Assembly (NCBI GenBank): GCA_902779315.1
Contig: CACZBC010000017.1
Span: 1 to 64,000, forward strand
DNA from: an uncultured Bacteroidales bacterium
GTDB lineage: Bacteria; Bacteroidota; Bacteroidia; Bacteroidales; Bacteroidaceae
DNA length: 64,000 nt
Direction: 5' to 3'
Shown here piece after piece: positions 15,818-24,201 of the stretch. Position numbers and translations under genes: made by a program. Numbering within the stretch: the stretch's first letter is position 1; each line of letters opens with the position of its first letter. The notes below the pieces were generated by a model that was not told the origin of the DNA, made no database searches, and worked only from the letters and a program-made list of their open reading frames with translations.

Positions 15818-16769
15818 AGGAACTTGTCTTGTTGCGTCTGTAGAGTTGCCAAGCGTTGAAGACATTGTGCCAGATGGTGTAGAAGCCTCCAGCAACGGAT
15901 GTGAGGGGGTCGAGGAAGGTGTAGCCCACCCAAATGGCGAGGACCGTATTCTTCTGTCCGCAAGCCTGTCCGGCTGTGACGGCTTCCTCGTAATGCTTGC
16001 CGACAAGCCGTCCTACCAGGAACTGCATGATGCAGGCCACGAGCGAACCAGTCAGGATGAGCAGACAAAGCAACAGAGTCACCTCAGCATGAACCAGAAT
16101 CCTCGTTGTGACAGCTATTGCGAGCGAGAGCGAGATGAGCCAAAGATAGAAGGGAAGGTCTGGAATGGAGGTGAGGAAACGCAGCAGAGTGGGGGAGATC
16201 CGACGGATGATGAGCCCCAGGAAAAGCGGGAAAATGAGCAAGGGGAACACCTTCTTGACAATCATCCAGAACGAAAGCCAAAAACTCAACTCTCCAGCAG
16301 GATTGACGAGGGGCACGAAAGCCGAGATGAGGACTGCGCAAGTGAGGTTGATCAGCAAGGTGTAGGCCGTCAAGGAACCTACGTTCCCACCCAGTTTGGC
16401 CGTCACCACAGCCGCAGCAGTTGCAGTAGGGCAAAGGAAACAGAGCATCGTGCTTTGCAGGAAAACTCGGCTCGTCTGGTCCTCCACAGTTTGGTGAAGC
16501 AGACAAAGCAAGGCTGCAACTGTTGCCTGGAAAGCAAGCAGCCACCATTGCCAGCCTCGAAGTCGCATATCCTCGAGTCGGATTCGGCAGAACGTCAAAG
16601 TCAACATGCAGAAAATCAGGGTGGGTTGGACGTAAGTGACGCCTTCCACAATCGCCTCTCTGGCCTTTGTGGGAAGCTCCAGACTTTGGCCCAAAAAGTA
16701 GGCGGAACAGCCCACAATCATACTCAAAGGCAGCGACCAATCCTTGAGAAATCTCCTGAAATTCATCAT
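15816..16769 (-). CDS. Bile acid:sodium symporter (BASS) family transporter
   Basis: Start at MMNFRRFLKDWSLPLSMIVG (16769; the second Met at 16766 is equally possible). 317 residues with about nine or ten hydrophobic helices. TYVQPTLIFCMLTLTFCRI, CPTATAAAVVTAKLGGNVGSLTAYTLLINLTCA and AGQACGQKNTVLAIWVGYTFLDP fit the BASS/SBF fold, in which two broken helices bind sodium. The substrate is unknown; pantoate, keto acids or sulfate conjugates are possibilities for this family. A candidate -7 element TAATTTTG lies at 16798-16791. The 3' end runs into repeat array B. Confidence 0.82.
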   Translation of the reverse strand: MMNFRRFLKDWSLPLSMIVGCSAYFLGQSLELPTKAREAIVEGVTYVQPTLIFCMLTLTFCRIRLEDMRLRGWQWWLLAFQATVAALLCLLHQTVEDQTSRVFLQSTMLCFLCPTATAAAVVTAKLGGNVGSLTAYTLLINLTCAVLISAFVPLVNPAGELSFWLSFWMIVKKVFPLLIFPLFLGLIIRRISPTLLRFLTSIPDLPFYLWLISLSLAIAVTTRILVHAEVTLLLCLLILTGSLVACIMQFLVGRLVGKHYEEAVTAGQACGQKNTVLAIWVGYTFLDPLTSVAGGFYTIWHNVFNAWQLYRRNKTSS

Positions 16770-16862
16770 TCGGCATTCCTGTTTGCGAGGCAAAATTAAT
16801 CAAAAACTTCCGTTTAGCGGGTTTTTGTGGCCTGAAAATTTCATTATGTGCACGCTTTTCCC

Positions 16863-16870
16863 TAAATTTG
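16863..16870 (+). promoter_or_regulatory. Candidate -7 element for the 16900-19507 gene run
   Basis: TAAATTTG fits TAnnTTTG 30 bp before the ATG at 16900. The -33 position shows TTTC (16839-16842) with a 20-bp spacer, an imperfect match. Confidence 0.55.
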
Positions 16871-16899
16871 TAGCCCAATATAAAATACAACGGAAAGAT

Positions 16900-17433
16900 A
16901 TGAATCTTTATATCAGATACTTCGACGAAGAGGCACTCGTCTATAGCGTCGAGGAAGCTTTGGCTTTCCTCGCTTCCTTGGGCGATGTGGAAGTTAATGA
17001 CAGCATCGCCATCGAGTTGGAAAAGTTCATGGCCAGCAACGCCATGTATCCCAAGCACATCAAGGTAAACCAGCGCTCCTTCTTCATTGTCATCAAGACG
17101 ACGGCAAGCACGATGGAGGAGTTCAAGGCAAAAGGCGCCAATCAGGGCAAACCAGAGAAAATGGCGCAGAAAGAGGCTTTGGCAAACTACAGCAAGCCCC
17201 AGCCAGGTTGGTACGAAGCAAGGATAACCTTCAAGCGTGTCATCTCGCATCCTGAAACACAGAAATCCCAGTATGTTGACACACCTTTCGTCTGCAAACT
17301 GAAGGCCGAAAGCGTTCAGGAATGCTACGACAAGGTGCTCGATCACCTGCGAAACCGTCAGGATGTCGACCCCAGAAGTCAGTTCCCAAGCATCAAGAGT
17401 GCGAATTTCGAGTTCAGTTATTTAGGAGAATAG
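16900..17433 (+). CDS. Conserved-looking cytoplasmic protein of unknown function
   Basis: 177 residues from MNLYIRYFDEEALVYSVEEALAFLASLG; this start is preferred because the predicted -7 element lies 30 bp upstream and the upstream in-frame codons lie before it. No signal peptide or membrane helix is seen. The sequence is charged, with KHIKVNQRSFFIVIKTTASTMEEFKAKG in the middle and an Arg/Ser-rich end. I do not recognise the family. The next gene (GH25) starts 7 bp after its stop, making it the first gene of a tight four-gene run. Confidence 0.8.
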   Translation: MNLYIRYFDEEALVYSVEEALAFLASLGDVEVNDSIAIELEKFMASNAMYPKHIKVNQRSFFIVIKTTASTMEEFKAKGANQGKPEKMAQKEALANYSKPQPGWYEARITFKRVISHPETQKSQYVDTPFVCKLKAESVQECYDKVLDHLRNRQDVDPRSQFPSIKSANFEFSYLGE

Positions 17434-17440
17434 CGTTCTT

Positions 17441-18244
17441 ATGTCGCTCCGCTACCTGTTTTTCTGTACCGTTTTGATTGCGGCTGCGACAGTTTTTGCC
17501 GACAAAAAAGGCAAGAACAAGGGTGATACGGTCGATCCCATCTTTGCCCTTCCAATGCCCGATCAGCTGCCTTCAGCCCCGTTGCCGGACCGTCCTTTGC
17601 CTCGTGTGGCAGAGATGCGAGTCCAGGTTCAGCATACTGTCGCTCAGCAGCAAGGCATCGACGTCTCACACTATCAAGGTTACATCGACTGGGAAGAAGT
17701 GGCTCAAGACAAAAGCATAAAGTTCGTCTATATCAAAGCGACAGAAGGCTCAGGCCTGGTCGACGATTTCTATCTGCGCAATCTATATGGTGCGAAACGC
17801 GTTGGAATACCCGTCGGAGCCTATCATTTCTTCAGTCCTTCAGCAAGTGCCTTGACTCAGTTGGAGAACTTCCGCTCCGTCGTTGACCCACGTCAGCAAG
17901 ACCTCATCCCCATAGTCGACGTCGAGAAACGCGGCAAAGGCTCGCTTGCTCAGTTCCAAGGAAGCCTGAAGTCGTTCCTGGACGGTGTCGAGCGAATGTT
18001 CGGCGTCAAGCCAATCATCTATACAGGCGTTAACTTCTATGCGAAATACCTTGAAGGCCGTTTCACAGGCTACAAGTTCATGGTGGCTCGTTATGCTGAA
18101 GAATTCCCGGGATTGAGCGAAGATGTGCCCATCGTATTGTGGCAATACTCGAGTACAAGCTACGTAGACGGCATAAGTGGACACGTCGACAAGAGCGTTT
18201 TCCTGGACCGTTATTCCGTAGTTGACATAATGTTAAGCAAGTAA
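17441..18244 (+). CDS. Secreted GH25 family lysozyme
   Basis: 267 residues with a signal peptide (MSLRYLFFCTVLIAAATVFA) and a basic, Pro-rich linker. The GH25 barrel begins about residue 68: QGIDVSHYQGYIDWEEV, FVYIKATEGSG, GIPVGAYHFF, LIPIVDVEKRG (catalytic Asp-x-Glu region), KPIIYTGVNFY and VLWQYSSTSYVDGISGHVDKSVF. Family knowledge: GH25 N-acetylmuramidases cut peptidoglycan. It lies in a run with deoxynucleoside kinases (4 bp to the next gene), so it may simply share their expression. Confidence 0.92.
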   Translation: MSLRYLFFCTVLIAAATVFADKKGKNKGDTVDPIFALPMPDQLPSAPLPDRPLPRVAEMRVQVQHTVAQQQGIDVSHYQGYIDWEEVAQDKSIKFVYIKATEGSGLVDDFYLRNLYGAKRVGIPVGAYHFFSPSASALTQLENFRSVVDPRQQDLIPIVDVEKRGKGSLAQFQGSLKSFLDGVERMFGVKPIIYTGVNFYAKYLEGRFTGYKFMVARYAEEFPGLSEDVPIVLWQYSSTSYVDGISGHVDKSVFLDRYSVVDIMLSK

Positions 18245-18248
18245 GGAC

Positions 18249-18872
18249 ATGCATATCGTCATCGCAGGAAACATAGGAAGCGGCAAGACAACGTTGACAG
18301 AGATGCTTGCCAAGCACTATCATTGGGAACCGAAGTTTGAGCAAGTCGCCTTCAATCCCTACCTCGACGACTATTATCGCGATATTCAGCGGTGGTCGTT
18401 TCCTATGGAAGTGTTCTTCCTGAAAGAACGTTTCCGCGACCTTATGGAGATGCAGAAGAGCGGCAAGGACACCATCCAGGACCGCTCAATATATGAAGGC
18501 GTCTATGTCTTCGCTACCAACAACAAGCAGATGGGCAACCTGAGCGACCGGGATTTCGAGACATATATGGAACTCTTCGGGCATATGACGAACATTGTAC
18601 GCTATCCCGATCTCATGATTTACCTGCGTGCCAGCATCCCACACCTCGTCGCAAACATCCAGAAACGCGGTCGAGACTGCGAACAAACCATCCAGCTCGA
18701 GTACCTCAAGGGTTTGAACAACCTCTACGAAGACTTCATATACAATAAATATAAGGGTAAAGTCCTGACCGTCGAAGTTGACAGCATCGACTACCAACAC
18801 AACCCAAAAGACTTCAAACAAATAACTGACAAGATAGACGGACTGCTTTACGGCATGTTCCCACTCACGTAA
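18249..18872 (+). CDS. Deoxynucleoside kinase, copy 1
   Basis: 207 residues. P-loop GNIGSGKTTL (7-16), KFEQVAFNPYLDDYYRD, FFLKERF and the conserved ERS-like QDRSIYEGVYVFA, followed by a lid with RGRDCEQ, are the marks of the dNK/dGK family of purine/pyrimidine deoxynucleoside kinases. It phosphorylates a deoxynucleoside to its monophosphate for salvage. It begins 4 bp after the GH25 gene and is followed 14 bp later by a paralogue. Which nucleoside each copy prefers cannot be read from the sequence. Confidence 0.93.
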   Translation: MHIVIAGNIGSGKTTLTEMLAKHYHWEPKFEQVAFNPYLDDYYRDIQRWSFPMEVFFLKERFRDLMEMQKSGKDTIQDRSIYEGVYVFATNNKQMGNLSDRDFETYMELFGHMTNIVRYPDLMIYLRASIPHLVANIQKRGRDCEQTIQLEYLKGLNNLYEDFIYNKYKGKVLTVEVDSIDYQHNPKDFKQITDKIDGLLYGMFPLT

Positions 18873-18886
18873 AACCACCTGACATT

Positions 18887-19507
18887 ATGCACATCGCCAT
18901 TGCTGGAAACATAGGAAGTGGCAAAACCACCCTTACCAAGTTGCTCGTCAAGCGATATGGTTGGACGCCTCGCTTCGAGCCTGTCGAGACAAATCCCTAC
19001 CTCGACGACTTCTATCAGGACATGAATCGCTGGAGTTTCAACCTGCAGGTTTACTTCCTCAACAAGCGGTTCCGCGATGTTGTCGAGATTTCAAAAAGCT
19101 CGGACACCATTATTCAGGACCGAACTATCTTTGAGGACGCTCGCATCTTCGCACCCAATCTTCACGCTCAAGGCTATATGAGTGACCGCGATTTCGCCAA
19201 TTACAGCGAGCTTTTCGACCTGATGATGTCGCTCGTGGGACTGCCTGACCTGATGATTTACATTCGCAGCAGTATCCCCAACCTTATTGCACAAATTGCC
19301 AAACGAGGTCGTGAGTACGAACAAAGCATACGTATCGATTACCTGAAAGGCCTGAATGATCGCTACGAGGAATGGATAAAGAACTATCCTGGCAAACTCC
19401 TCATCGTGGATGGCGACACGTTGAAGTTCGAGTCGAACACAGCCGACTTCCAGCGCATCACCGAGCAAATCGACGCGAAGCTCTACGGCCTCTTCCCCGA
19501 GGAATAG
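18887..19507 (+). CDS. Deoxynucleoside kinase, copy 2
   Basis: 206 residues, clearly paralogous to the preceding gene: the same P-loop GNIGSGKTTL, RFEPVETNPYLDDFYQD, YFLNKRF, QDRTIFEDARIFA and the RGREYEQ lid. The pocket-lining sequences differ (FEPVETNPY versus FEQVAFNPY; DRTIFED versus DRSIYEG), suggesting different deoxynucleoside preferences, as in the paired dAK/dGK of some Lactobacillus. This is inference. Last gene of the run; no clear terminator follows. Confidence 0.93.
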   Translation: MHIAIAGNIGSGKTTLTKLLVKRYGWTPRFEPVETNPYLDDFYQDMNRWSFNLQVYFLNKRFRDVVEISKSSDTIIQDRTIFEDARIFAPNLHAQGYMSDRDFANYSELFDLMMSLVGLPDLMIYIRSSIPNLIAQIAKRGREYEQSIRIDYLKGLNDRYEEWIKNYPGKLLIVDGDTLKFESNTADFQRITEQIDAKLYGLFPEE

Positions 19508-20200
19508 GGAATCCTGACTGCAAACGCTTGAGCGCTCTGCCGGCAAGGTTGTCAGTTCCGGCTTCTGGCTGTCGTCCATGTCCTTCACTACGTTCCAACA
19601 GCAGTTCATCGGCTCTGTCGGAGGTCAAATCCGGCAGGGTAGGGCAGGGTACGCTTACCGGCTCTTTTGTAACTTTTTTTCCGAAGGTCACGCTTTCTGA
19701 CGCACTTTTTTTGTTTCCGTGGCACTTTCCTGCCCAAAATGCGAAATATGGGCTTAAATCGAATCTCTGTTGAGAATCAGCATGTTACAGAACCATGTTT
19801 CGAGACGCAAAGCAAAGAAAATACTGATTCAGCATGGCGGGGTGTTAAACGCCGCAAGAATGTCCGCCAATTTCGACGTGGAGCGACGGGTAACTTGACG
19901 TGGGGGATTTGCCAACTCCACGTGTTGAGTTGGCAAACTTAACGTGTCGTGTTGGCAGACGTCCCTCGCCGTGATGCCAAATTCTCCCTTTTCCGCCACA
20001 ATTTTTGTAAAGGACTTTCTGCGGTTTTGCCACATCATAACATCAGGTCTCATGCAATGGAACGAGTAGCCCGTGCCGTTATGCCGTTTCTGTTCGTGTA
20101 GCGTGCGAGCGGACGAAAAGTCATGCGGTTTTACGTTAAAACTTCTTAAAAATTCATTCGTTCGCGCTGCAAAGTGACTTACTTTTCGTACCTTTACATC
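19508..20200. other. 693-bp gap without a recognisable gene
   Basis: No ORF in either strand looks like a protein. The left part (19508-19860) is GC-rich and featureless to me. 19867-19976 holds repeat array E. The right end has a weak promoter-like TACCTTTA at 20189-20196, five bases before the GH130 ATG. Confidence 0.7.
19867..19976. repeat. 22-bp tandem repeat array E (CACGTG type, degenerate)
   Basis: Five 22-bp units start at 19867, 19889, 19911, 19933 and 19955. The third (GCCAACTCCACGTG then TTGAGTTG) and fourth (GCAAACTTAACGTG then TCGTGTTG) are best preserved. The core is (C/A)ACGTG rather than ACTAGT. The array lies between the deoxynucleoside kinase and GH130 genes, ~225 bp upstream of the latter. 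Confidence 0.75.
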
Positions 20201-22495
20201 ATGAAACGACTCTCTTTTCTTCCGCTTCTGCTGGCAGCCCTCAGTGCTATGGCTGGCGACAATGTCCTGCCGTACTGGGCAATAGGGGGCTTCGCGCGGC
20301 CCGAAAGCAACCCGATGGTAAGCCCTGTCACCAACAGCCTCTTCTTTTGTCCGGTGAAGAAGACGCAGGTGCGATGGGAATGCGCCGACACGTTCAACCC
20401 TGCTGCCGTAGTGAAGGACGGGAAGGTCTGCGTGCTCTACCGCGCTGAGGACGACCCGAATGCCGGCATTGGCAAGCGGACGTCGCGCATCGGCTTGGTG
20501 GAGAGCGAGGATGGCGTCAGCATCGATTATCGTTCGCCATCGCCTGTCATGTACCCCGACCTGTCGTCAATCTCACAAACCTACGAGTGGCCGGGCGGCA
20601 CGGAAGACCCGCGAGTGGTGGAGGCCGAGGTGGACGGGCAGCCGCTCTACGTCATGACCTTCACTTCATGGAACCGCAAGACGGCACGGCTAAGTGTTGC
20701 CACAAGCCGCGACCTCAGGACGTGGACGCATCACGGCCCGTGTTTCCGCACGGCATTCAACGGCAAGTTTGCCGACCTCGCCTGCAAGTCCGGCTCCATC
20801 GTCACGGAGATCAGGGACGGACGCCTGCAGGCAGCCAAGATAATGGTGAACGGCGAGGAGAAGTACTTCATGTACTGGGGCGAGTATTGGGTGTGCGGAG
20901 CAACAAGCGACGACCTCATCACCTGGACACCCGTCGTGGATGCAAACACGGACTTGCTCTATCTGGCAAAGCCCCGCAAAGGCTTCTTCGACAGCCTGCT
21001 CACGGAATGCGGTCCGCCTGCCGTCATGACGGAGGACGGCATCGTGCTCATCTACAACGGAAAGAACGCGAGTGGCAGCAACGGCGACGCTTGCTATGCT
21101 GCTAACACGTATGCCGCCGGACAGATGCTCTTCAGCAAGGACAACCCGCTTCAGCTTGTCGACCGTCTCGGTAAACCCTTCTTCCGTCCCATTGCCAACT
21201 TCGAGAAGAGCGGACAATACGTTGCCGGAACGGTCTTCACGGAAGGGCTTGTCTGGCATCAGGGCAAGTGGTTCCTCTATTATGGCTGTGCCGACTCGTT
21301 CGTTGGCGTGGCTGTATGCGACCCCCAGACTTCGCCGCATGAGGGCGACCCCATCGTTGCGGCAAACGTCCCGGAGGGCGTCATCAATCAGCAGACTTCG
21401 CTCGGAACGGGAAAGATGACTTGCTTCGTGAACGCCGCAAGCGGCTTTGTCAATGAGGGCGAAAGGCCGTGCTTCATGAACATGAGTTACGTCTATCCCG
21501 GCAGGAAGTGGTGCGACACAAGCACTGCGCAGCCGTGGATTGTCCTGGAGTTCACGGGCATCTACGAAGTGAACCGTCTTGTCTTCCGCGATGTGGAGGG
21601 ACACGAGACGAACTGCGGCAACGTGCCTGAGTATTGGGTGTATGGCAGGACGAAGTCAGGCGAGGACTGGACGCTTCTGGCGCACGAGGAGAACGTCGGC
21701 AACCAGGGCGTGAAGGACGTCTCATTTAGTCCTACCGAAGTCCGTTACCTGAAGCTCGTCTTCTCGAAAGGCACGCGACCGAGCGGCGAGGCCGACAATG
21801 CGATTCGCCTCTATGGCTGCGACGTCTATGGACGCCTCGTGAGCGAATTGCCAAGAACCGACGGCAACGTCAGCATCGGAAAGAGCATTCTCGCTGCCTG
21901 CGATGCGCCCGATGCAACCAAGAGTGCGCTCAATCTGCTCACAGGACAGCCGTCTGCCGAACGCCCCTGGTGTCCTACGACTCCCCAGCCTGTCAGCGAC
22001 CCTTACCGCTACGTCATCGTTGACCTCGAAGGCAGCTACGACATCAAGCGCCTCTTGCTGTGGGACGCCAAGAGCATCGACTCGGGTGCAACGAACATGA
22101 ACGCCTATCAGATGTTCGTCAGTCAGGAACACCCCGACCTGAGCCTCATTACAAGAACGGGCGACGGCAACACTTGCTGGACACAAGTGGCAGACAGAAA
22201 GGGCGCAGGCTCCATGAACAAGAAGACTGTTTCGCTCTCTGCACCAGTCCGCGGACGCTATGTCAAGCTCGTCTTTCCCCGTACGTCTGCCGGCATGAAC
22301 AACATCGACTTCCCCGCTCTCTATGCCTTCCATGTCTATGGCACGCCAGTGAACGACGACGATGCAATTGCCTTTCCGACAGAAGATAAAGAGACCGACG
22401 CCACTGTTTATAACCTTATGGGTATGAAACAGGAGCGTCGGTCGCTGCAGCCTGGACTTTATATCATGTCCGGGCGAAAGGTTCTTGTACGCTAA
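20201..22495 (+). CDS. Secreted GH130-family enzyme with two F5/8 type C-like domains
   Basis: Start at MKRLSFLPLLLAALSAMAGDN (20201), giving a signal peptide; 764 residues. Residues ~35-390 are a GH130 five-bladed propeller: TFNPAAVVKDGKVCVLYRAEDD, TSRIGLVESEDGVSI, WPGGTEDPRVVEA, LSVATSRDLRTWTHHGP, AKPRKGFFDSLLTECGPPAV. Two discoidin-like (F5/8C) domains follow (~430-550 and ~570-720), then a short T9SS-like tail (YNLMGMKQERRSLQPGLYIMSGRKVLVR). Family knowledge: GH130 acts on beta-mannosides; exported members are often hydrolases rather than phosphorylases. The stop codon abuts that of the convergent fadL-like gene. Confidence 0.87.
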   Translation: MKRLSFLPLLLAALSAMAGDNVLPYWAIGGFARPESNPMVSPVTNSLFFCPVKKTQVRWECADTFNPAAVVKDGKVCVLYRAEDDPNAGIGKRTSRIGLVESEDGVSIDYRSPSPVMYPDLSSISQTYEWPGGTEDPRVVEAEVDGQPLYVMTFTSWNRKTARLSVATSRDLRTWTHHGPCFRTAFNGKFADLACKSGSIVTEIRDGRLQAAKIMVNGEEKYFMYWGEYWVCGATSDDLITWTPVVDANTDLLYLAKPRKGFFDSLLTECGPPAVMTEDGIVLIYNGKNASGSNGDACYAANTYAAGQMLFSKDNPLQLVDRLGKPFFRPIANFEKSGQYVAGTVFTEGLVWHQGKWFLYYGCADSFVGVAVCDPQTSPHEGDPIVAANVPEGVINQQTSLGTGKMTCFVNAASGFVNEGERPCFMNMSYVYPGRKWCDTSTAQPWIVLEFTGIYEVNRLVFRDVEGHETNCGNVPEYWVYGRTKSGEDWTLLAHEENVGNQGVKDVSFSPTEVRYLKLVFSKGTRPSGEADNAIRLYGCDVYGRLVSELPRTDGNVSIGKSILAACDAPDATKSALNLLTGQPSAERPWCPTTPQPVSDPYRYVIVDLEGSYDIKRLLLWDAKSIDSGATNMNAYQMFVSQEHPDLSLITRTGDGNTCWTQVADRKGAGSMNKKTVSLSAPVRGRYVKLVFPRTSAGMNNIDFPALYAFHVYGTPVNDDDAIAFPTEDKETDATVYNLMGMKQERRSLQPGLYIMSGRKVLVR

Positions 22496-24106
22496 TCAGA
22501 ATTTGAAACCAAGCGTACAGGTTATGGTGTGTCTTGTCAAGTTAACGTCAACAGGATCAATTTTAGCATCCGCGAGGAGAGGATTGTCTATGACAAATTG
22601 CGGGATGAATTCTTGATTTGTATTCGTGAAGTTCGTGTCGAAAGCATAGAAGTCTGCCTTCTGATTGCGAACCTTGTAGGCAAGATCAACATAGAAACTC
22701 TTTGAGTGATAGCCCATGCCCAATGTCAGGATGTTTGTATTGCCAAGACGCATGTAGCTTGTGCTTGTGGCGTAGTCCATCGCAGAACTGTTGAGGCTAT
22801 ATTGGTCAAAGCCGATGTTCTTCTTGTAGGGAGAAGTGCTCAGGTTGTAACCCAGTCGGAAGGCAAGGTTCTTCGTGGCATTTGCTTCAACGCCGAGGCG
22901 TAAAGTATGTGTGCCACGCATGTTGTCGCGAGTGAACTGGTTCATTGCCGCATCCTTTACATTGCCGGAAGTTGAGCCGTCGGCGTATTCTTCTCTTGGA
23001 TAACCCATGCTTGTGCCAGCGAATGCGGCATACTCGTAGTCGACATCCCAAGCGAATGTTGTGCCGACAGTACTGCCGATGCTGGTACGAACCTTCCAAG
23101 GAGAACGTACGTTAAACTTGAGATAGCTTTCCCATGGATCAATCCTGCCACCGCCGTATGAAGCGCCGCGAGCCAGGTCGAACAGGGTACTGTTCTTGAG
23201 ACGGTACCATGTTGGGGTCTCAACTACAAAGCCGAAGCGGAAAGGACTGTTTTCGATGGGGCGGATGATTGTACCAAGTTTGACGTTGACGCCAGTTCCT
23301 GAGACACGGATGTCGTTGTTGAGGTCGTACTTCGCTTTGTCGTCCAAGTCATATTCTCTGTAGTAGGTCCATCCGCGATAGCGCATATTGTCCACACCGA
23401 CGGTAAGGCCGAGGAAAGCTCTGTCGTTGATATTTGTGCTGACATTAAAGTCGAACGACTGCAAGGAACCTTCGCTGTGATGCGTGTATTCATTGTGCAG
23501 AGTTGAGTATTTGTTGTAGCGGTATTCGGCTCCACCTGCTGTGGTGCCTGTCATGAAGTAGCCATTCTCCAGAGCCATACCGGCAAGATTGTTCTGCCAG
23601 CCTTCGTCCCAGTCCGTCAACTCTGCCACTTGGTCCATCTGACTCAGTTCGTGCGGGTTGGGGTCATCAGCATAGAAGTTGAAGTTGAAGTTCTTCTTCT
23701 TCTGAAAGTTGAAGGCGAAATTGATGTAGGGGCATGTTTCGCCACCTGTCTTCATGTTGAATACGAAGCCGGCTTGGTCGAAGGTGAACTTGCCGCGATT
23801 CTCTTCGCTGATGCTCGACTTGCCCCAGATTCCGCCCATCGTCAGGGCAACATCGTTTTTGCGATACAGTCCGATGCCTGCGGGGTTCCAGCTGATGACG
23901 CTCATGTCTGCGCCGAGAGCACCAAGAGCGCCGCCCATGCCGACGTAGCGGGCTGTTCCGATGACGTCGTCAGAACCGTTTGTGAGGCGTTCGTTCATGT
24001 AGGTGTCCTGTGCTTGAACTGCAATTGACAAAGCCAGAACCAAGAGAAGAGAAAGCCCCCTCCTTGCTCCCCCTTTGGGGGAGTGATATAAATAAGAAGT
24101 ATTCAT
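22496..24106 (-). CDS. FadL/OmpP1-like outer-membrane transport protein
   Basis: Start at MNTSYLYHSPKGG (24106); an ATG three codons upstream (24115) is also possible. 536 residues: signal peptide ending IAVQA, then GTARYVGMGGALGALGADMSVISWNPAGIGLYRKNDVAL, the N-terminal hallmark of Bacteroidetes FadL/OmpP1 ('hemin receptor') proteins, and a long barrel ending in aromatic residues (CTLGFKF). Ligand unknown; hydrophobic compounds in the family. Codons 8-18 (HSPKGGARRGL) are encoded by a REP-like repeat, so the positively charged part of the signal peptide comes from repeat DNA. Probably cotranscribed with the upstream gene. Confidence 0.85.
   Translation of the reverse strand: MNTSYLYHSPKGGARRGLSLLLVLALSIAVQAQDTYMNERLTNGSDDVIGTARYVGMGGALGALGADMSVISWNPAGIGLYRKNDVALTMGGIWGKSSISEENRGKFTFDQAGFVFNMKTGGETCPYINFAFNFQKKKNFNFNFYADDPNPHELSQMDQVAELTDWDEGWQNNLAGMALENGYFMTGTTAGGAEYRYNKYSTLHNEYTHHSEGSLQSFDFNVSTNINDRAFLGLTVGVDNMRYRGWTYYREYDLDDKAKYDLNNDIRVSGTGVNVKLGTIIRPIENSPFRFGFVVETPTWYRLKNSTLFDLARGASYGGGRIDPWESYLKFNVRSPWKVRTSIGSTVGTTFAWDVDYEYAAFAGTSMGYPREEYADGSTSGNVKDAAMNQFTRDNMRGTHTLRLGVEANATKNLAFRLGYNLSTSPYKKNIGFDQYSLNSSAMDYATSTSYMRLGNTNILTLGMGYHSKSFYVDLAYKVRNQKADFYAFDTNFTNTNQEFIPQFVIDNPLLADAKIDPVDVNLTRHTITCTLGFKF
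24054..24085 (-). repeat. REP-like GC-rich element, copy 1 (inside fadL-like signal peptide)
   Basis: 32 bp that match the reverse complement of 24164-24195 at 30 positions. It contains the hairpin core CTCCCCC/TTT/GGGGGAG and lies within codons 8-18 of the fadL-like gene. Confidence 0.85.
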
Positions 24107-24163
24107 AGTTGACATGTTAGGATGTTATCTGTATTATATTTGTTGTATACTATCTCTCCAAGG

Positions 24164-24195
24164 CACTCCCCCAAAGGGGGAGCGGGGAGGGGGCT
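24164..24195 (+). repeat. REP-like GC-rich element, copy 2
   Basis: Inverted copy of 24054-24085 (30 of 32 identical), lying 6 bp beyond the stop codon of the Trp/Tyr/Gly-rich gene. In a transcript of both genes, the two copies could pair and place the fadL-like start codon in the loop. Confidence 0.85.
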
Positions 24196-24201
24196 ATGCT
24201 G

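Noticed and set aside
19508..19860. Possible small gene or RNA between deoxynucleoside kinase and array E
   Set aside because: Frames there are continuations or antisense of the kinase gene; no hairpin with a T run or conserved RNA signature seen.
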